This document shows positions 1-6,679 of a DNA stretch of 27,554 nucleotides, in pieces; position 1 is the first letter of the stretch, and each line of letters opens with the position of its first letter. Location: the NCBI GenBank assembly GCA_938004315.1, contig CALKWG010000032.1, positions 1 through 27,554 on the forward strand. Reading direction: 5' to 3'. The DNA is from an uncultured Spirochaetaceae bacterium. Lineage in GTDB: Bacteria > Spirochaetota > Spirochaetia > Treponematales > UBA12059. The translations under genes and the position numbers were made by a program. The notes beneath the pieces were generated by a model. It saw nothing but the letters and a program-made list of their open reading frames with translations, had not been told where the DNA came from and searched no databases.

Positions 1-47
1 GAGATCGTATTCGGTGACTGGAGTTCAGACGTGTGCTCTTCCGATCT
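1..47. other. Untrimmed Illumina i7/read-2 sequencing adapter (not genomic)
   Basis: Bases 14-47 match the Illumina TruSeq read-2 adapter, ending in the typical GCTCTTCCGATCT. Bases 6-13 (CGTATTCG) sit where the 8-base i7 index lies, and bases 1-5 (GAGAT) match the end of the P7 oligo. The order P7 end, index, read-2 primer is exactly that of a library adapter. Genomic sequence therefore begins at base 48, and any reading frame starting before 48 (for example a GTG at 33) has an artificial N-terminus. Confidence 0.97.
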
Positions 48-830
48 AAGTCGACCGCCCTCCAGCTCGTCGCCGCCTTGGCCCAGCCCTCGGCCGGCCG
101 CGCCGTCGTCTTAGGACGCGATACGAGCGACCCCTCCGTCGAGCTTCGCTCCCTTCGCATGGCCGCCCCGCTTTCGATACAACGCCCGGAGAGCGCTATC
201 TTCGAGCCTTACGCCGGCGACGAAGTCGCCTTCGGCCCGCGGAACCGCGGCCTGTCCGGGGCGGCCCTCGTCGACGCCGTCAGGCGGGCCATGGACGCCG
301 TAGGGCTAGCGTACGACGAGTTCCGCGACCGCCCGTCGCGGGCCCTGTCGGGCGGACAAAAGCGGCGATTGGCCTTAGCCTCGGTGCTGGCCATGGCGCC
401 CGAGATCCTGGTCCTCGACGAACCGGGCTCGGCTCTAGACCCGGTTTCTCGAGCCGAGCTCATGGGCCTCCTCCTCAGCGCGGAGGAAGGCGGGCGCTCC
501 GTCGTCTTCTCCACCCACGCCATGGAGGAAGCTGCCCGGGCCGACGCGGTGGCGGTGATGATCCGCGGGCGCCTGGCGGCCTACGGCTCGCCGGAAGAAA
601 TCTTCGGGAAGGGCTGGGATGACTCTTGGGGGCTTAAGCGCCCCTTCGCGGCCGAATTGGCCGCCGAGCTGTCGCGAGCGTACGGGGCTCAAGGCTTCGA
701 TGACGCCTCTTTATCGGCTCTCAGGGCCGCCGTCACCCCCGCCGCCCTGGTCGCGGCGCTGGCCGCCCCGTCGGCCGGCACGTCCGCCCCGTCGGCCGGT
801 ACGTCCGCCCAGGAAGGGGGCGCGGCGTGA
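48..830 (+). CDS. ecfA: ECF transporter energy-coupling ATPase (EcfA), 5' truncated
   Basis: ATP-hydrolysing subunit of an energy-coupling factor vitamin/metal importer, on the inner face of the membrane. The readable part begins at the K-S-T of Walker A, so the true start and about 40 N-terminal residues are lost at the contig end. Visible in order: Q-loop region QRPESAIFEPYAGDEVAFGP, which resembles the EcfA form of this loop; ABC signature LSGGQKRRLALA; Walker B ILVLDEP; D-loop SALDP; and H-loop STHAMEEA. The C-terminus is an Ala/Ser/Gly/Thr-rich tail with a short repeat. The stop overlaps the EcfT start (GTGA), so the two are probably translationally coupled. The family (EcfA) is clear; whether it is the A or A' subunit cannot be told. 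Confidence 0.92.
   Translation, partial: KSTALQLVAALAQPSAGRAVVLGRDTSDPSVELRSLRMAAPLSIQRPESAIFEPYAGDEVAFGPRNRGLSGAALVDAVRRAMDAVGLAYDEFRDRPSRALSGGQKRRLALASVLAMAPEILVLDEPGSALDPVSRAELMGLLLSAEEGGRSVVFSTHAMEEAARADAVAVMIRGRLAAYGSPEEIFGKGWDDSWGLKRPFAAELAAELSRAYGAQGFDDASLSALRAAVTPAALVAALAAPSAGTSAPSAGTSAQEGGAA
763..804 (+). repeat. 21-bp tandem repeat in the 3' end of ecfA
   Basis: Two consecutive 21-bp units (763-783 and 784-804) differ at one base, and a partial third copy follows. They encode APSAGTS twice in the C-terminal tail of the ATPase. The unit length is a multiple of three, so copy-number change would keep the frame. Confidence 0.85.
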
Positions 831-1663
831 AGAGCCTCGAGTTCTTTAGCAGGGTCTCTATCGGCCGCTACATCGAGCGCGATTCGGCCGTCCATCGCCT
901 CTCGCCGGCGGCCAAATACCTGTGGCTCTTCGCCTTTATCCTGCCCGTCAGCGCGCTACGATCGGCCGCGGCCATGGCTCTCCTCGCCGCGGCGGCGATC
1001 GCGGCGACGGCTCTAGCCAAGATCCGGCCGGGCTATCTCCTGCGCGGCTTCGTACCGGTGCTGCCGCTCGTCGGCGTCGCGGCGGCTTTCCAGATCATCT
1101 TTACATCGCCCGCGGATTCAAGCGCCGTGCTCCTGGCCGTCGGTCCGGTGAGCGTCACCCTGCGCGAGGCCGCCGCCGTGGGCGGCATGGCCCTGCGCTT
1201 CCTCGCCATGATGCTGGGCCTGGGGCTCTTCACCTCGGTGATCACCGAGGGGGACACGGCCAGGGGTATTGAGGACGTCCTTTCCCCCTTAGCCAAGCTC
1301 GGCTTCCCCGCGCATCAGCTGGCCTTGGCCGTGGCCGTGGCCTTCCGCTTCATCCCGATCGTGGCCGGCGAGCTTGAGGGCATCGTCAAGGCGCAGGCGG
1401 CCCGCGGCGCCGACTTCGGCACGGGTAAGGGCGGGCCGCTACGCCGCGCCCGCGCCTACCTGCCCTTGGTGGTGCCCGTGACGATTCGGGCGCTCGAGCG
1501 GGCGGAGGCCTTGGCGGAGGCCATGGAAGCCCGCTGCTACGAGGCGCGCGGCCGCACCCGCTACGTCGAGGCCGAGGGCGGCCGCTACGACCTCGTCGCC
1601 CGCCTCGCGGCGATCGCCTTCGCCGGCACGAGCCTGGCGCTCGGCGCCGTCCTACCCTGGTAG
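827..1663 (+). CDS. ecfT: ECF transporter transmembrane coupling protein EcfT
   Basis: Membrane scaffold that joins the two ATPases to a substrate-binding S component. The 278-aa product has several hydrophobic segments (about residues 30-65, 72-95, 115-140 and 162-182) and a short one at the C-terminus. Two Ala-Arg motifs that contact the ATPases are present: AARG at 191-194 and the second in AMEARCY near 233-239, where EcfT usually has EARG (Gly replaced by Cys). Length and topology fit the family. It begins at GTG overlapping the ecfA stop. The S-component gene follows after 130 bp, so the module could serve this S component and others elsewhere. The 130-bp gap has a GGCGG/CCGCC hairpin and a GCGGGTACCCGC palindrome but no clear promoter. 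Confidence 0.93.
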   Translation: MKSLEFFSRVSIGRYIERDSAVHRLSPAAKYLWLFAFILPVSALRSAAAMALLAAAAIAATALAKIRPGYLLRGFVPVLPLVGVAAAFQIIFTSPADSSAVLLAVGPVSVTLREAAAVGGMALRFLAMMLGLGLFTSVITEGDTARGIEDVLSPLAKLGFPAHQLALAVAVAFRFIPIVAGELEGIVKAQAARGADFGTGKGGPLRRARAYLPLVVPVTIRALERAEALAEAMEARCYEARGRTRYVEAEGGRYDLVARLAAIAFAGTSLALGAVLPW

Positions 1664-1793
1664 GGGGGCGAGCGGGGCGGTTTGGCCGCCTCGTTGAAAA
1701 TGGTTTTCTCGGCCTTCGGGCCGCATACATTGTCGCGGGACGCGACCTCGCGGACGGACGAGCCGCGGCGGGTACCCGCGCGAGGAGGACGCT

Positions 1794-2396
1794 ATGGAAC
1801 ATAGCTCGGTTAAGAAGATCGTGACCGCCGGGGCCCTGGGCGCCGTGTCAGTGGTGCTGGCCGTGACGCCCCTGGGCTTCCTGCCCTGGTTCGGCGGCGC
1901 GTCGCTGACTATCATGCATATCCCGGTCATCGTGACGGCGGTGCTCGAAGGCCCCGTGGCCGGTACCGTGGTCGGACTGATCTTCGGCGTGACGAGCCTC
2001 GTAAAGGCGGCCGTGGCCCCGGTCGGCCCCCTGGACCCGCTGTTCACCAATCCCCTGGTGTCGGTGTTGCCGCGGCTCCTCATCGGCGTCGTAGCCTGGG
2101 CCGTCTATAAGCTGTTCCGCGGCAAGCTCACGCCATTGGCCGCCGGCGCCGCCGGCGCGGTAGGCGGTTTCGCCAACACGGTCCTCGTGCTGACCATGCT
2201 GGGCCTGTCAGCCGCCGATCAGATCGCCGGCGTACTAGGCCTGGAGACGGCGGCCATTCCGGCCTTCTTGGCCGGCATAGCCCTTTCGAACGGCCTCGTG
2301 GAGGCGGCCGCCGCCGCGGTCTTCACCGGCGCCGTCGTCAGCGCCTGGAAGGGCATCGCCGAGGGCGGCGCTTCCAAGCTGTCCAAGGAGGCTTAA
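1794..2396 (+). CDS. ECF transporter S component, probably pantothenate-type by context
   Basis: Substrate-binding membrane subunit of an ECF importer. The 200-aa product is almost entirely hydrophobic, with five to six predicted membrane segments; its N-terminal part (VTPLGFLPWFGGASLTIMHI, then a segment rich in G and V) resembles the ECF_trnsprt (PF12822) family. The start is ATG with an AGGAGG Shine-Dalgarno 6 bp upstream. The next gene starts 2 bp after its stop and encodes a type III pantothenate kinase homologue, which suggests that the ligand is pantothenate. This is inference from neighbourhood only; the kinase homologue itself looks altered, so another vitamin cannot be excluded. Confidence 0.85.
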   Translation: MEHSSVKKIVTAGALGAVSVVLAVTPLGFLPWFGGASLTIMHIPVIVTAVLEGPVAGTVVGLIFGVTSLVKAAVAPVGPLDPLFTNPLVSVLPRLLIGVVAWAVYKLFRGKLTPLAAGAAGAVGGFANTVLVLTMLGLSAADQIAGVLGLETAAIPAFLAGIALSNGLVEAAAAAVFTGAVVSAWKGIAEGGASKLSKEA

Positions 2397-2398
2397 GC

Positions 2399-3193
2399 AT
2401 GCTCGCGGCGCTGGACGCCAGGAACGGCGGCCTCTGCTTGGGTTTCCGATCGGGCGACGCATGGCTGCCCCTGGCGCGCTTCGGCCCCGACCGCAGCGCC
2501 GACGAGTACGCCTTCCTCTTCGAGGCGGCGTACCTCCGGGCGACGCGCGCCGCCGGCGCGGGCTCAGGCCCGGCCCCCGACCAGGCCTGGCTATCCAGCG
2601 TCGTCCCGGCCCTGACCCCGGCCCTGGTCGAGGCGTTCCGCCTGGCCTTCGGCCTGGACGCCCGCGTCGTCGGCCCCGGCGTTAAAACCGGGGTCAAAAT
2701 ACGGACCGACCAGCCCTCGGAGGTGGGCAGCGACCTCGTATGCCAGGCGGCCGCGGCCTACGAACTCGTGGGCGGCGCCTGCGTCGTCGTGGATTTCGGC
2801 GTCGCCCTCACCCTGGCCGCCGTCAACGAAGGCGGCGAGCTCCTAGGCGCGTCCATCGCGCCTGGCCTCCAGACGGCCTCCTGGGCGCTCAGGCGGAGCG
2901 CCGCCCAGCTGCCCCAAGTGCGGCTCGAGGAGCCGACGCGGGTTATAGGCCGCAACAGCGCCGAGGCCCTACGCTCAGGCATACTCATGGGCTATCGCGG
3001 CCTGGTATCGGCGCTCGTCGACGGCATGAGGGCCGAGCTGGGCGGCCAGGCGGCCCTGGTCGGCTCCGGCGACGAGCTGGGGCGCGGCATCCTGGCGTCC
3101 TTGGGCTACGCCCATTTCGCCCCCGACCTCACCCTGGACGGCATCGCGGCCATAGCCGCGCGGAACGAGGCGGCCGAGCGGCACCATCGTTAG
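2399..3193 (+). CDS. Type III pantothenate kinase (CoaX) homologue with altered ATP-binding motifs
   Basis: CoaX phosphorylates pantothenate in the first step of coenzyme A synthesis. The 264-aa protein is collinear with CoaX: GVKTGVKIRTDQPSEVG (94-110), SIAPGLQ (152-158), RVIGRN and PDLTLDGI near the C-terminus are all family hallmarks. Three motifs differ from what I know of the family. The phosphate loop normally reading DxGNT is DARNG (6-10). The GADR motif is GSDL (110-113). The second phosphate loop DFGTATT is DFGVALT (132-138). The two acidic residues D6 and D132 remain. It may be a divergent kinase or a non-catalytic paralogue. The start ATG has AAGGAGG 7 bp upstream, inside the end of the S-component gene, so it is tightly coupled to the transporter. 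Confidence 0.85.
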   Translation: MLAALDARNGGLCLGFRSGDAWLPLARFGPDRSADEYAFLFEAAYLRATRAAGAGSGPAPDQAWLSSVVPALTPALVEAFRLAFGLDARVVGPGVKTGVKIRTDQPSEVGSDLVCQAAAAYELVGGACVVVDFGVALTLAAVNEGGELLGASIAPGLQTASWALRRSAAQLPQVRLEEPTRVIGRNSAEALRSGILMGYRGLVSALVDGMRAELGGQAALVGSGDELGRGILASLGYAHFAPDLTLDGIAAIAARNEAAERHHR

Positions 3194-3230
3194 GCGGCTC
3201 GACCACGCGACGCCAGCGGAGCGAAACCGA

Positions 3231-3260
3231 TTGACACGAGCTTGGCCTTTCCGGTATAAA
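3231..3260 (+). promoter_or_regulatory. Sigma-70-type promoter of tRNA-Met
   Basis: A perfect -35 TTGACA (3231-3236) and a -10 TATAAA (3255-3260, 5 of 6) are separated by 18 bp. The expected start is about 3267, some 5 nt before the tRNA. It lies directly after the CoaX-like gene. Confidence 0.85.
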
Positions 3261-3271
3261 GTCCGGGCACC

Positions 3272-3344
3272 GGCGGCGTAGCTCAGCTGGCAGAGCAAAC
3301 GGCTCATATCCGTTGTGTCGAGGGTCCGAGTCCCCCCGCCGCCA
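3272..3344 (+). tRNA. tRNA-Met (CAT), elongator type
   Basis: A full cloverleaf can be drawn: acceptor GGCGGCG/CGCCGCC (3272-3278 with 3337-3343), D stem GCTC/GAGC (3281-3284 with 3293-3296), anticodon stem AACGG/CCGTT with loop CTCATAT (anticodon CAT at 3305-3307), variable loop GTGTC, T stem GAGGG/CCCCC and discriminator A at 3344. CCA is not encoded. The paired first base of the acceptor and the loop context fit elongator Met rather than initiator; a lysidine-modified Ile2 tRNA is less likely. The T arm is atypical: its stem has one A-C mismatch and the loop is TCCGAGT, so the nearly universal T at position 55 is C. Confidence 0.93.
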
Positions 3345-3356
3345 ATCGTTAACGCG

Positions 3357-3385
3357 TAAAAGCCGCCCCTTAAGGGCGGCTTTTT
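3357..3385 (+). terminator. Rho-independent terminator after tRNA-Met
   Basis: A perfect 7-bp stem GCCGCCC (3362-3368) / GGGCGGC (3374-3380) with loop CTTAA is followed by five T (3381-3385) and preceded by an A run. The next gene's ribosome site begins only about 6 nt after the T run. Confidence 0.92.
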
Positions 3386-3401
3386 GCATGAAAGGACCTG
3401 C

Positions 3402-3647
3402 GTGTCATCTACCGCGTGGAAAGAGACGGCCTACGATGTTACTTACGAGGCGACTATGACGAGCCTCGCCCGCAGGCGGGCCGAAGATGCCGACTTCTCG
3501 CCCGATAAGGCCCGTGGTATACTCCAGCACCTTTATATACAGGACGGCAACGATTGGGCCGGCCGCGGCGAACTGCAGGACCTGCAGCTGCAGGCGATGA
3601 TCGCCGCGCACGAAGCTTTCATAGCCGCGTGGGAACGGGAGATCTAA
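3402..3647 (+). CDS. Small hypothetical protein
   Basis: An 81-aa product that I do not recognise. It is soluble, charged and probably helical (sequence such as SLARRRAEDADFSPDKARGI and QLQAMIAAHEAFIAAWEREI), with no signal peptide or membrane segment. The chosen start is GTG at 3402 with AAAGGA 5 nt upstream. An in-frame ATG at 3456 with GAGG 5 nt upstream would give a 63-aa protein and is a real alternative. The stop TAA overlaps the start of the next gene by one base (TAATG), so the two are probably translationally coupled. There is almost no room for a promoter between the tRNA terminator and this gene, so transcription may come from read-through past the tRNA. Confidence 0.65.
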   Translation: MSSTAWKETAYDVTYEATMTSLARRRAEDADFSPDKARGILQHLYIQDGNDWAGRGELQDLQLQAMIAAHEAFIAAWEREI

Positions 3648-4774
3648 TGGGCATCGAAATACGAAGGCTATCGGGAAGCCGCGCCGAACTGAAGAAATTC
3701 ATCGACTATCCCTTCGGCCTCTATCGCGGCAATAAATACTGGGTACCCGCCATGGTCATGGACGACCTGTCGACGCTCGACCTTCGGGTGAACCCGGCCG
3801 GGGAGTTTTGCGAAGCCGCCTATTGGATGGCCTACCGCGACGGCCGGCCGGTCGGGCGCATACTCGGCATCATAAACCATGCCTACATCAAGAAGTGGGG
3901 AAAGAAGCTGGCCCGTTTCGGCTGCTTCGACCTGCATGAAGACTTCGAGGCGGCCCAGGGGCTCCTGAAGGCGGTCGAGGACTGGGCGCGTGAGCGGGGC
4001 ATGGAAGGCGTGCACGGCCCCCTGGGTTTTACCGACCTGGATCGCGAGGGGCTCCTCGTCGAGGGCTTCGACGAGCGCGGCACCATGGCCACCAATTATA
4101 ACCACCCCTACTACGGCCCCTTCCTCGAGCGCCTGGGCTACGCCAAGGACGTCGATTGGATCGAGTTCCTCGTCAGGGTCCCCGAGTCGATCCCCGAGAA
4201 GGTGCTGCGCGTCAACGAGCTCATCGCCAAACGGAGCGGCGTCTCCGTCTTCAAGTGGGAGAAGCCCAAGGAGCTCGTCCGCGCCTACGGCGAGCAGCTC
4301 TTCGAGCTCCTGGACGAAGCCTACGCCGGGCTGTACGGCACGACGCCCCTGACCGAGGCGCAGGTGAAATTCTACGTCAAGCAATACCTGGGCTTCGTCG
4401 ACCCGCGCTTCACCAAGGTGATGGTCGATACCGAGGGCAAGCTCGTCGGCTTCGGCATCGCCATGCCCAGCCTCTCCGACGCCCTGCGCCTGTCGCGCGG
4501 CCGGCTCTTCCCCCTCGGATGGTATCGACTCCTGAAGGCCCTGAAGAAGCCGGAGGTAATCGACATGTACCTGGTGGCGGTGCGCCCCGAGTACCAGTCC
4601 CGCGGCGTCATCGCCGTGCTCATGACCGACCTTAACCGCAGCGCTATCGAAGCGGGCGTCAAGTACGCCGAGACCAACCCGGAGCTGGAGACTAACCTCG
4701 CGGTGCAGCAGCTGTGGAAGGACTACGATAAGCGCCAGCATAGGCGGCGACGGGTCTACCTCAAGTCGCTGTAG
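3647..4774 (+). CDS. GNAT-like N-acetyltransferase family protein, substrate unknown
   Basis: The 375-aa protein resembles a family of uncharacterised GNAT-superfamily proteins that I know from spirochaetes and Bacteroidetes. Recognisable blocks are YRGNKYWVPAM (27-37), VHGPLGFTDLDREGLLVEGF (about 123-142), a C-terminal acetyltransferase half with KLVGFGIAMPSLSDAL, and YLVAVRPEYQSRGV (near 310-323), which matches the beta4-loop-alpha3 acetyl-CoA site. The tail is very basic (KRQHRRRR). No membrane segment is seen. The start at 3647 is the ATG overlapping the upstream stop; an open frame extends further upstream but over the previous gene. It ends tail-to-tail with the HD-GYP gene, overlapping it by 14 bp. 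The acceptor substrate cannot be inferred. Confidence 0.8.
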   Translation: MGIEIRRLSGSRAELKKFIDYPFGLYRGNKYWVPAMVMDDLSTLDLRVNPAGEFCEAAYWMAYRDGRPVGRILGIINHAYIKKWGKKLARFGCFDLHEDFEAAQGLLKAVEDWARERGMEGVHGPLGFTDLDREGLLVEGFDERGTMATNYNHPYYGPFLERLGYAKDVDWIEFLVRVPESIPEKVLRVNELIAKRSGVSVFKWEKPKELVRAYGEQLFELLDEAYAGLYGTTPLTEAQVKFYVKQYLGFVDPRFTKVMVDTEGKLVGFGIAMPSLSDALRLSRGRLFPLGWYRLLKALKKPEVIDMYLVAVRPEYQSRGVIAVLMTDLNRSAIEAGVKYAETNPELETNLAVQQLWKDYDKRQHRRRRVYLKSL

Positions 4775-5915
4775 GCTCGTCCTTGTTATCGGCGTAGATA
4801 CGCTCGAAGTCGTCCTCTAACTCCTCGAAGACCGAGATGAGCTCCGGGTCGAAGTGGGTGCCCCGGTCGGCGGATATGAGCAGGGCGGCCCGCTTATGGT
4901 CGAACGGCTCCTTGTAGCTGCGCTTCATGCGCAGGGCGTCGTATACGTCGGCTAGGGCCACGATGCGGGCGGGTAGGGGAATCATCTCTCCCACGAGGTG
5001 GTAGGGGTAGCCGGTGCCGTTCCACCATTCGTGGTGGGACTGGGCTATCTGCTTGGCCATGGGGTCGGGGTAGCTCGAGAGTATGAAGGCGCCGTTGATC
5101 GTATGCTCCTTCATGATGCCCCATTCGAACTCGTTAAGCGGGCCCTTCTTATTCAGGATATCGTCGGGCGTCCCTATCTTGCCCACGTCGTGCATGGCCG
5201 CCAGGAAGCCGATGTTCTCAACGAAGTCGACGTCGACGCTCGGCCAGCGCGCGTCGCCGTACATAGCGGCCGCCATGACGTGGCTGTAGTGGTTGACGCG
5301 CTCGATGTGCTTGCCCGTGTCGTTATCTTTGAGCTTGGACGCCTGTAAGAGGCTTGAGAACATGCCGCGCAGGAAGTGCTTATTCTCGTCGGTAACGTCG
5401 TCTAGGTAGACCACGTAGCCCAGGGGCGGATGGCCCTCCACGCCGTCTGGCTTGAACGGGAAAATATGAACTTTGGTAAGCATGCTGCCGGCGTATTTGG
5501 CGTGATGCTTGATCATACCCTTCCAGCTGTAGCCCTTTATGGGGCTGTGAAGATCCTTGAGCAGGGACGAGACGGCCTTGTCTTCGAGGCAGCGCGAAAA
5601 GGTCGCCACGAAGGACGGTCGAACGGCGTATTCGAAAAGCCGTAAGACCGTGTCGAAGGGCTCGTTGCGGTAGGCGAAATTGAGGTTGACGTCCAGGATG
5701 GCCATGGGGCTCGGCAGGAGCTCGTAGGAGCTGACGAGGCTACGCGCAGCCCCGATCTCCAGGAGGGCGGCCCCCGTAGCCTCGGCGGCGACGCGAACGG
5801 ACGTTTGAGCTAGCGGCGCGTCGAGGGCCTCGGCCTCGTCGACGGACTCCAGCTCCTCCGGCTCGTCCATCGGCGCGAGGAGTTCTAGACCGTCGCTCTC
5901 GTTCGATCCGCCCAT
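4761..5915 (-). CDS. PAS-like/HD-GYP cyclic-di-GMP phosphodiesterase
   Basis: Likely hydrolyses the second messenger c-di-GMP in the cytoplasm. The 384-aa protein has an acidic N-terminus (1-40), a PAS-like sensor region (about 60-180; YELLPSPMAILDVNLNFAYRN) and a C-terminal HD-GYP domain (about 185-370). All the signature residues are visible: H203 in GKHIERV, HDVGKIG with H242/D243, PDDILNKKGPL, H271, HHEWWNGTGYP (294-304) and D323 in ALADVYDAL. An active phosphodiesterase is therefore predicted. The start is ATG with AAGG-type ribosome site, 5 bp after the tsaB stop, so it is last in the tsaE-tsaB transcription unit. It overlaps the convergent GNAT gene by 14 bp at its 3' end. Confidence 0.92.
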   Translation of the reverse strand: MGGSNESDGLELLAPMDEPEELESVDEAEALDAPLAQTSVRVAAEATGAALLEIGAARSLVSSYELLPSPMAILDVNLNFAYRNEPFDTVLRLFEYAVRPSFVATFSRCLEDKAVSSLLKDLHSPIKGYSWKGMIKHHAKYAGSMLTKVHIFPFKPDGVEGHPPLGYVVYLDDVTDENKHFLRGMFSSLLQASKLKDNDTGKHIERVNHYSHVMAAAMYGDARWPSVDVDFVENIGFLAAMHDVGKIGTPDDILNKKGPLNEFEWGIMKEHTINGAFILSSYPDPMAKQIAQSHHEWWNGTGYPYHLVGEMIPLPARIVALADVYDALRMKRSYKEPFDHKRAALLISADRGTHFDPELISVFEELEDDFERIYADNKDEPTAT

Positions 5916-5920
5916 CAGCC

Positions 5921-6679
5921 TTAGCCTTTCATGGCCGCCTCTTCGGCGTCGCTCGCGCGTAGATACAAGGGAGACGCGTCGGCGGCCGCGCCGCCCGAGC
6001 TCGCGTATCGTTCCAATGCCAGGTCGACGAGGCTCGCGATCGGGCTGCGGCGCCTCGCCGACGCTATCCTAAATCCTGATCTATCGGCGGCGCTCCCGTC
6101 AAGGAGATCGGCGTCCGGACCCACGAAAAGCAACTCGGCGTAGCCGTTCACCCGCTTAAGGAGGGCTTCAAGCCCTTCGTCATACGGCCCACCGACCCTG
6201 AAGCCGCCTTCGTAGACCGCGTAAAAGAAATGCGAGCGCTTGGCGTCTAGTACCGGTACTATGACCGGAGCGGCGCCTGCCCATTCGGCGGCGTAGGCGT
6301 CCAGGGTGGGTACGGCGACGAATGGTATGCCTAAGCCGGCGGACAGCCCTTTGGCGGTGGACATGGCTATGCGTAGGCCGGTGAACGAGCCCGGTCCCTC
6401 GGCGCAGGCGACGAGGTCCAGCTCGGCTTTCGTGAGCCCCGCCTCCGCCAAGCAGTAGTCGACAGCCCCCATGAGCCGCTCGGTATGCCTATAGCCGGCG
6501 TCTATACTCACCGTCGCCAAGCCGCGTCCGGGCGAAGGGGCGTGGCCGCGCTCCTCCCGGTACGGGTGCTTCGGCACGCTACGCGTGCCGGGCACGCTAG
6601 GAGCGCCGGGAGCGTCGTAAGCCCTGGCTACGGCCACGGCGAGTATGTCGGTGGAGCAATCCAAGGCTACGACGTTCAA
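5921..6679 (-). CDS. tsaB: tRNA threonylcarbamoyladenosine (t6A) biosynthesis protein TsaB
   Basis: TsaB is the ASKHA-fold scaffold that joins TsaD and TsaE to add threonylcarbamoyl to A37 of ANN-decoding tRNAs. The 252-aa protein starts VVALDCSTDILAVAVA and carries the hallmark CAEGPGSFTGLRIAMSTAKG (about 92-111). Between the first strands it has an extra Pro/Arg/Gly-rich stretch (about residues 21-52), which makes it longer than the E. coli protein (231 aa). The start is TTG overlapping the tsaE stop (TTGA). The HD-GYP gene follows after 5 bp. The insertion holds a short DNA repeat (6573-6599). Confidence 0.93.
   Translation of the reverse strand: MNVVALDCSTDILAVAVARAYDAPGAPSVPGTRSVPKHPYREERGHAPSPGRGLATVSIDAGYRHTERLMGAVDYCLAEAGLTKAELDLVACAEGPGSFTGLRIAMSTAKGLSAGLGIPFVAVPTLDAYAAEWAGAAPVIVPVLDAKRSHFFYAVYEGGFRVGGPYDEGLEALLKRVNGYAELLFVGPDADLLDGSAADRSGFRIASARRRSPIASLVDLALERYASSGGAAADASPLYLRASDAEEAAMKG
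6573..6599. repeat. Short repeat with inverted arms inside tsaB
   Basis: GGCACGCTA occurs at 6573-6581 and 6591-6599 (period 18). The first copy also forms a 7-bp inverted repeat GGCACGC-TAC-GCGTGCC (6573-6589). The repeat lies within the low-complexity insertion of TsaB and encodes the repeated SVP motif, so an in-frame expansion is a simple explanation. Confidence 0.6.

Noticed and set aside
3668..4741. 357-aa open frame on the minus strand opposite the GNAT gene
   Set aside because: It mirrors the GNAT gene, has no ribosome site or recognisable domain, and its composition (many Val/Gly/Leu/Asp/His) is that of a GC-rich shadow frame.
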